This document shows positions 56,311 through 64,000 of a stretch of DNA of 64,000 bases, one piece after another. The position numbers and the translations under genes were made by a program. The DNA is from Prostheceraeus crozeri (lineage: Eukaryota > Platyhelminthes > Polycladida > Euryleptidae), in the NCBI GenBank assembly GCA_907163375.1, contig CAJQUW010013611.1:160928-224927 (forward strand), given 5' to 3'. The stretch's first letter is position 1; each line of letters starts with the position of its first letter. Below the pieces are notes generated by a model. That model was given only the letters and a program-made list of their open reading frames with translations. It ran no database searches and was not told the DNA's origin.

Positions 56311-58691
56311 TCTTTACATCTTGACACACGAAGTGCAATTTTCGAATTATCTATCAACATATGCCACGAAGTTAAGCAGCTATTATGATTTCGAAGCACA
56401 ATGCGCATCAATAATGAGGCAATTTTTTGACCAGCTTTCGCAAACTAGAGTGTCGAAGAGACACCAGGTAGATGAGTGAGATTTGGCGATCCACTGGCTC
56501 ATTTAGTATCGCTTTGACGTTTGAGACTCCCCGAAGTGCTATCACAGGTGGAGGCTCACCCATAAAGTTGATTCAGACAGGAATTCAGAAAAAAGCGACA
56601 ATCTGAGAGGCATTTAAATTGACATCCTGCGAATCTTCTCCAAAATTCATGCAGCGGTGGTTGCTCTATTCTAGGAGAAAGGAATGAATTGAGAAACGTG
56701 GAACATACACCAATTCCGGCTTATCAGACAATGCATAAATATTACCCGCCCACATTCATATTCCTCGACTTTATCACAAGTATGATGGATACTTTCTTAC
56801 AATCAAGGATGTGTCAATTATTCCATTGACATTAACAAGGCCTCTTCTTTTAAGTTCTTTGAACTTCTGTTGACCTCCGCAAGGCTCTTTCCTAGCTCCG
56901 AAACTGTTTCTGCATCCATATGTGGTCCGTCGTTGTCGTGGCGCAATATCGTATATGTGCATTCTTGTTTTTTTTCGATAAAAGTTATATTAAAGTTTAT
57001 CCGGATCCTGTGTCAAAATTTCAGCGACTATTGCTACCTAAATCTTAAAGGAAAAGTCACAAAAAGTTTGGCCCAGGAATGTTAGCAAGTAATATCGTAT
57101 AATAGCAAGTAAATTCTTGTTCACTTCTTGCAGAACGTGCATTTTCATAAAAAATTGAAAACTGTCTGTGAGGTCTGCAATGTCTAAAACCCCCTGATCT
57201 TGCTTAAATATGGTTCACCAATTATATTTTGGCATTAGGTGTCGCAAAATCAGGATAAACTTGAAAGTTTGACGTTGGACGTTGGCACTATCCTTCTCAT
57301 GATTGCTGTCGTTCCCAATTTCGCATTATGATGGTTCGGGGCATTATACTTCACCAGGGGCGTAGCCCAGAAAATTAGATTTGGGGGGGGGGGGGGAACA
57401 AGGTTACATGATGAATTGCAATTCTTAAAACTGGTATTTAATTACATTATACGTATTGTGTACATTTAATTACATTACATTATGCGTTCGCAGCACCTAC
57501 CTCCTATGATTTGAATTGACGTTTAAGGAATATACATTTTAACACTTTGTATAACTACGTGTAAGCGTATTAGAATCTGAAACTTATCTGAAATACCTGT
57601 TGGATAATAAACAATTTTCATTTCATGATTAAGCGTTCACTTCTTGCTATGTAAAAAATTATAAGATGAATGTTTCTATACCCTGGTTTGCGCATGAATA
57701 AATAATCAAAAAGCCGAGTATTGTTCAAGGAATTGTATAATGTTAATTCAAAATGAAATGCCTTTTTCAAAAAACATCATGTCAACCAATATGCATGTAT
57801 AAAAAGTCGCTCTAATATTTCAATGCATTGTTTGCGATAAAAATCCGATAAAAGCTCTTCCATATTTTTACAAAATAGCTTTTTATTGTTTTCCGGTTGG
57901 CCTCTCTGAATAACTTAGGAACATTAGAAAAAATGTGCGCCTACACGTTTACGGAGTTTTATTAGATTATATTATAAAGTATTCAGTTCCTTGTAACGTT
58001 TTGAGAATCTGGGCCCTATAGATTTAGTCTCGCTGTTGAATTTGGTTTATATACTACAGGAGTGGCGTCCTCCTGGAGTGGTCTCCTTGAGTGGCGTCGC
58101 GTGCTCCCAGACCACAGGCCTTCGCTCGGCAATGGAATACTATTTCTATACCAGACTTTTTTATGTTATAACATTAATTTTTATAAAAGATGAATTTTTA
58201 ATAACAATTTCCCGAACATTTTTTAATGCCAAGTGAATGTGCACATGAGAAGTTGATTGCTCATGCACTCTTAAAAAAATGGTTTCCTGGAAAACCAATT
58301 TTGGTTTTTCAGCCTGTCCCGGGGTGAAACCAAATATGGTTTTCCAGAGAACCAAGTGAAATTGGTTTTCCGGAAAACCAAAAGTCATCGGTTTTCTGGG
58401 AAACCAAAATTGGTTTTTTCAGCTTTATTATCTTATTTGGTTTTCTGGAGAACCAATATCGGTTTCACGAGTGACCGATATTTGTTTTCCGATAAAATTT
58501 AATATATATACTAAGTAATAGGCTTAATATAATAATAGTATAAAAAAATATTATTAATTCATTTTTTATAATATAATTCTGATATGCTCTAATATATTTA
58601 CTTCATTCGTGCAATATCATTTTAAAACAACATGCCACAAATTGTTGGCTGAGCATAAAATAAGCTCAATAAAGAATGCAAAAGAATTATT

Positions 58692-58979
58692 GTGAAAATG
58701 TGTAAAAAATGCGTGAATACTCAAATGAGGTATTTTGAAGTTTACAATTTATCTAAAACCATACAAGATTTCCCAGAAAAGTCCCCGAAACGTCAAGAAG
58801 TCATTGTTTCTTATTTTTCACCTTTTTTCAAGTCAAGCTTGCATAAAATAATACAAGAAAGACGAGGGACGATGTCTTTAGTCACAAAATTCCCCATGAA
58901 GTTGAGACATTTGCTAATTTTCTCCAAGAAAGTAAATAAAATCACAGATAGGCCTTCCGCAGGATGCACGCCCAACTAA
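58692..58979 (+). other. 95-codon frame inside the CACTA-like element
   Basis: Reads MKMCKKCVNTQMRYFEVYNL and on to ITDRPSAGCTPN, opening at TTG or GTG-type codons. It is Lys-rich and unrecognised. It could be a remnant of an element protein or chance. Further unidentified frames are at 59708-59316 (minus), 59898-60101 and 60525-60746. Confidence 0.2.
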
Positions 58980-60856
58980 TCCGGTGCAGCGCAAAAAGAA
59001 CCACGTCGAATTTTTCGATGCCAATACTCGTTGCCACTGGAGTGGAACTCGCTACTGAAAAAAGGAAAAATAATCTCAGAGGGGATATCCTCAATATTAG
59101 GACTGTGTAGAAGAAGCATTTAGGGAATTACGGAAATCTAGTACGATGTTATTGAAAAGGTGTGTAATAAAACTCAACTATGAAATCAATGTTTGTTGAT
59201 GCGAAATAATGCCATATAGGCCTACACTGTCATAAATGATATCACATACAGTTGAAGCTCGTTAGTTCGAACACGGATAATTAAGATTTCGGTTAATTAA
59301 GATCATCTACGGCCGCTAGGCATTTTTTGTATCGTTTGCATATATAAACTGATGTTTAATTAAGAATTTTGCTAATTCAGAGATTGACAAATCTGGAATC
59401 TGTATGGTCTTAAATAAATACGAGCTATGAGACTGCAGTGTAATCAGAAATAATGATAGGCATCTAAATTCTCTCAGACAATAGATTTTCGCTACACCAA
59501 TTAGCGGCATGCACATATAAAACGACGCCATGTGAACAATTACACCACAAGAAGAGGCTTTTCTGTACAATAAGCGGCATGCAAAGTAAATTCGGCTGTT
59601 AACAACAAAAGAAGGTGAGTTACGCATTATACCATGCAAAATAAACCATCCTCTACCAAGTAAGTGGCATGTTGGGCTTGCACAAAACACGGCGAAATCA
59701 CAAACCAATTAATGAGCATGCACAAAAGCAAACATTTTCACAGACAAAATCAGCACGAATTCAAACGGCAAAAATTGTTTACTGCAGCTACTGTAATTTG
59801 GCGATGATATATACGTGTACATTAAATGACACTTGTTCTTAACTGAAAGTTGCAAATGTAATAAATAAGTTAAATAAAATTTTATTTATTTATTTCCTTG
59901 CATTATGCCACTTTCAGTTTATTTGAACAAGTGTCTTTTGATGTAACTAAGTTTCAAGAATTCAATTTATTGCATGAGCTTTTCCAATGTATGGTGCCAA
60001 ATTGGAAATTCATCAGAGGCAAAAAATTAAACTTGTATAAAGCTATTATAATTGTATCAGCAGATAATATAGGACTTCATATATATTCTACAAGGCTATA
60101 AGGCTGGTATAATTACATCATATTAGTTTAGACATTAGGGATTTGTAAACAGCTTTGAAAAGTGGTTCCGAGCATGAATATGAAATCATTGTTATACATG
60201 TATTGTAAGCGATTCTCTTACATATACAGGTATGTAGGTCTACAAACAGGAGTAGTCACGTGTAGTCATGAGATTTAACGACAAAATTGCTAGATGCCCC
60301 GAATAATTTATAAGGGTAATACCTTACATGAATACTCATATCCATTCATAATTAAATAAAGTATTTTAAGATTGAATTGCAAAGAGTATTTTAAGGGCAA
60401 TGTCAGCTATTACAGTTACAATTGAAGGACTGTTGGAAACAATTAGTTTAAAATCTTCTGATATACGTCACGTTTTTTGTGGGATCATATGTAATTTCAT
60501 ACATAATGCAATGAGGGATAAACGTTGAAAACAGCAAAAACAAATTTCACAGTACCACAGAGAAATAAAGATGACAGCACGTTTAAAGTCACTGCACATG
60601 ACACGGTCACTAGAAACAAATGCGTCAATGAAGGAAGAAAATCAGACTCAACTGCATTCTTGACGTCATGGAGACGAACCACAAATGTAGAATCCTCGAA
60701 ACAACCGATTGTTTTTCGTATAGAAAGGGACTTTGCTAACCATTAAATCATTGGCAATTTTATTAATGATTTATTACTGTTGTACATACATCTGATAAAA
60801 ACTTATCAGAGAAGAAGTATGCTTTCTGTTAAAAGCAAAGTGTCACGTAAATATTT

Positions 60857-60960
60857 TTTTTTTTTTTTTTTTTATTTTTATTTGTTATTTTTTTTTTTTT
60901 ATTTTTTTTTTTTTATTTTTTTTTTTTATTTTTTTTTTATATTTTCTTTTTTTTTTTTTT
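60857..60960. repeat. Poly(T) tract with regular A interruptions
   Basis: About 100 bases of T runs of 9-21 separated by single A residues, one G and one C. This is a low-complexity tract that may be a decayed poly(A) tail of a minus-strand retroposon or slippage product. Its exact length is unreliable in any assembly. Confidence 0.8.
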
Positions 60961-62418
60961 GTCGACCATTTGGAGAGATTCCTGCACGCTAAAATTTAGG
61001 GCCAAGTCATGCGCAGCGAGATTAAGCGAGAGCGCGGGGAATCCACGATGTCATGTATGTGCATTCAGTGAATGAAAGAGAGTTAGCCTTCATTAGATGA
61101 TAACAGAAGGACACCGGAGTGTTTAAATAGAGAGGAGAGAATGATAAAGTTTCCCTAACTGCCCCAACATTCAATTCATAAAGTAGATTTTTTGTGTATT
61201 AAAATTTAGATCCATGAAATTTCCATCGTATATATATCCATTTTTGAACCATCGACCGATAAGAAGGCGCCTGACGCCGAAGGCCCCGTCACGCAAGTAA
61301 CTTTTAAAACTTTTATTTTCGACCAATAAATTAGATCCGATCAAAACTATCTATAATTGTTGCCTGTGAAATGCATGAAAGTTTAAATATCTGGTGTGAA
61401 ATGAAAAGTTGAATACGAATAAGGCTGGGAAAAGGTCCTAAGCAGCACAAACATTGAACACTTCAAATCAACCTCAAATAATCCATCATTCATTTCACAA
61501 TTTGATAGATCAGGATTCCGCGTGGTTAATAATCTAATATACTTTTTGGAAAGTAAAACATAGTTCTGCTTACACTAGTAATGAATGTCCGTCTACAACC
61601 TACACAAAACGAGGATCAGTCAATAAGATCTCCTTCGACCTGCAATAGTATGTAGAAAATCAAAATTGATTTACCACACACTTAACCCTTACCGTACCAA
61701 GGCTCATAACCAGGATTCATCAAAAATCAATTGATTTTCATTAATTTGGGTCGCAATCATTGATTGTTGGCTGTCAAACGATGCAAATTTTTAATGATTG
61801 CCTCCTGCATCAAAATTGATCTGCTGTTTGACCCAACTCCAATATAATGTGCTAACCACACTGGGTTTTTCTGGACAACCGTTTGGTTTCAGAGAACCAT
61901 TTGGTTTCCCAGAAATCCTTTTGGTTTTCTGGAAACCAGTTTGGTTTTCCAGAGAAACCATTTGGTTATCTGAATCCCCATTTTGGTTTTATGGAAAACA
62001 ATTTTGTTTTCCAGAGAACCGTTTTTGTGTTTCCTTGGAAATCCCATGTGGTTTTCTGGAGAACCAATTAAAAACAAAATTTTTTAGAGTTGTGTCGCCT
62101 AACACCTACTCAGAGGAGCTGAGATTAATATCTCCCCTCTCTGTCCAGACACTATTTCTTGAGAAAAAAGGGAAGGGAAACAGTTTCTTTCTTTCTCAAC
62201 AGTCTTGACCATCCACTCAGTGGTTTGAAAACATTGATCAATTAAAATGACCGTTGTGTATTTCTTATTTTCTTTTCACTGTGAGTACATTCAATTTTTA
62301 AATCAGTTTGTGGTCTACCTTAGCTTGAACGACTGTCATCTTTCAGTATATACCCTTCGGACGAAAGGCTTGATTATGATGGATTAATTCGAAAATGCAC
62401 TTCGGTGTCAAATGTAAA

Positions 62419-63786
62419 GAATGAAAATTACCACACTTGTCAATAAATTTATTCCAAAAATAAGAAGTCACGACGTTTTTCGATGAGCTTACATAGCCAT
62501 TATCAATTGGAAAGAAACAGTCTGCAAAAGAAACAACAACTATCGTACATAAACGCTATTTACAAGTCTGTTTGCGGTAAAACATCATGATGATAAAAAC
62601 CATCATTAAGATTCAATACATTAGGTTGAGTGTTACCATTAATTAAAAGCCAGTGGGCCGTAATCAGAAAAATAGACTGATCCTAATCAATGATTTAGAT
62701 TGGATTGAGCAATATTAGAATAAGTCTGCGAATTCGCATTCACAGTTCATTCTAATGCCAATAGTCTAATTTCTAATGCTAACTTTCGAGACAGCATACG
62801 TCCCCAGATTTTAAAAGCACTCCTTACAGTTGGGTAACTACAGATAAGACAACACTATTGCAATTATCAAAATCAATCAAAATGTCCCGGTATTGTGGGA
62901 AAGGTGGGCATAGGCTTTTTTCCATTCAAAATTTGCAACTGCTTTTTCTATTTCTTTTAAAAACGATGTTAAAATTCTGCCTCCTCTCCTAAATAAAATT
63001 TGCCAACAATTTTTTCAAGGGATGCTATCAGCCGCGAATCAATTTTTTTACATTGATATTTAAAGAGGAACGAATCGTGTTAGGAAAAATTAAAAACCAG
63101 TTTGGGATAAACGAATGAGTGAAAACGATATTTCACGAAGTAATGAAGAGAGAAACAAGAAAGAAACACAAGGGAGCAGATAAAAACTTAAAAGAATCAT
63201 TACGATCGACAGTCTTGTAACCGGGACAATACCGGACATTTTATTGATTTGATAATTGCCAAGTGTGTCCTTATTTTAGTAACCCACAGTCAGAAGAGTT
63301 TTAGAATCTGCTTTTATTAAGTCCAATCACCTGAAAGTTTGGTTTTTATCAAGATGATGTTCTTACCGCAGACCATAGAAATATATTGTTTATCTAAAGT
63401 TGCCTAGAATGGAAATTGATTCAAGGTCGGCGCACATCCGGGGAACTAAGTTGGAGCATGGGTCACCATGAAAGATTAGAATTGCACGTGAACCTGATTC
63501 TAACCCAATGAAAACCTTCTTGACAAGTGTATCAAGTTTAAAATGCGTTGCGATTGCTGTGCCACTATTGTGTATTGCATGAAGCTTCATTTTCCTTTCT
63601 AGAATTTCATTATTATCAAGTTTTTATCTATGCCGCAGACAGACTGTAAATAGCATTCATGTGTCGATAGTTGGTATTCTTCTTGCAGACTGTTTTTTTC
63701 CACTGATAAGGCTGTAGCATCAATCCGAAACGTCGTGCATCTTATTGTGTAATAAATTTATATTGACAAGTGTGGTAATTTTCATC
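62419..63786. mobile_element. Second Penelope family remnants (copy B)
   Basis: The counterpart of 39605-40955, with the same mirror termini and both nested MITEs (62655-62805 and 63374-63632). Small insertions and deletions are scattered throughout, but the net length change is only about 2%. Confidence 0.75.
63374..63632 (-). mobile_element. hAT-like MITE in Penelope remnant (copy B)
   Basis: Same insertion as 40546-40801, with CCGCAGAC duplicated on both sides (63633-63640 on the right). The MITE was therefore already in place before copies A and B separated. Confidence 0.8.
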
Positions 63787-64000
63787 TTTGCGTGATTATG
63801 AACCTCTCTAGAGTACTAAACATAGTTTATGCGTCCATGAATTACGCAAAAACAGAATCAATGGAATTCTAACCGAATCCTGTGTATTCGAGTCATATCA
63901 TTACGCTTCACTCATTGGCCTAACGCTCATGCATTGATCACAGTCTTATCTGAACGTCAGTCAGCTGTTATTGTTGACTTAGATGGGCCATCACCGACGA

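Larger units (their letters stand above)
58266..62092. mobile_element. 3.8 kb CACTA/EnSpm-like insertion, copy B only
   Basis: Copy A has the empty site CTCATGTCGCC (39291-39301). In B it is split between CTCATG and TGTCGCC, suggesting a 2 bp TG (or 3 bp) duplication. The ends are CACTCTTAAAAAAA and TTTTTTAGAGTTG. Each end carries ~200 bp of subterminal repeats built on the near-palindrome GGTTTTCCRGAAAACC (58281-58500 and 61860-62070). CACT-type ends, a 2-3 bp duplication and dense subterminal repeats fit the CMC/EnSpm (CACTA) superfamily. No transposase was recognised inside, so it is probably non-autonomous. Confidence 0.6.
50454..64000 (+). repeat. Copy B of the large duplication, partly noisy sequence
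   Basis: Collinear with 30736-41144 and still matching at the window edge. Relative to A it is missing the piggyBac and has extra blocks at 50841-51234, 52537-53068, 53923-54187 and 58266-62092. Outside those it differs by many small, mostly one to three base, insertions in the left part. The 57355-58260 part has mostly ordinary substitutions and no net length change. This mix suggests an alternative haplotype or paralogue, some of it left unpolished in the assembly. Confidence 0.9.

Noticed and set aside
55125-57354. Copy B downstream region as an independently evolving paralogue
   Set aside because: The differences are dominated by small insertions whose density falls along the sequence, which fits sequence noise better than divergence.

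Overview
The window looks like animal (invertebrate) nuclear DNA: AT-rich, intron-scale gene spacing, TATA and AATAAA signals, no bacterial operons, and many metazoan transposons (a Ty3/Gypsy LTR element, Penelope-like elements with a GIY-YIG nuclease, LINEs, piggyBac, hAT-like MITEs and a probable CACTA/EnSpm-like element). An arthropod is the likeliest source, but nothing here fixes the species. Only one host gene is convincing: a single-exon secreted protein with Pro/Tyr-rich tandem repeats at 35536-36276.

Layout. 1-560: end of a GGAGTC-rich MITE whose full copy is at 21870-22599. 4711-9452: an old, broken Ty3/Gypsy element with two ~220 bp LTRs. 11303-11520: a LINE relic. 14532-18899: two nearly identical Penelope-like elements head to head, making a ~2 kb-armed palindrome. 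18900-30735: almost no recognisable genes. 32301-34982: a 256 bp hAT-like MITE holding a 2.4 kb piggyBac. 35483-36335: the host gene with TATA box and poly(A) signal. 37291-40955: pieces of a second Penelope family, again head to head, with two MITEs nested in it. 41693-46860: a minus-strand LINE in two tandem copies, one split by a plus-strand LINE. 46861-48000: a strongly strand-biased block.

The main surprise is that 50454-64000 repeats 30736-41144, and the match is still running at the window edge. The second copy lacks the piggyBac and shows an intact TTAA target. It carries a 3.8 kb insertion, one extra MITE and two other extra blocks that the first copy lacks, so the two look like different haplotypes or a segmental duplication. 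Its left part is also full of scattered small insertions. Its excess length over the first copy falls from roughly 9-15% (50-55 kb) to 8%, then 4%, then zero by 58 kb, and returns at about 2% after 62 kb. This resembles uncorrected single-molecule read sequence more than evolution. The scrambled second copy of the secreted-protein gene should therefore not be taken as a genuine pseudogene without checking reads.

I found no CRISPR array, no credible tRNA or rRNA gene and no clear new biological system. The most useful leads are the two-copy comparison, which gives clean empty sites for several transposons, the palindromic Penelope architecture with a hammerhead-like 3' motif, the piggyBac terminal palindromes, the secreted repeat protein, and an unidentified coding-like segment present as an inverted pair.
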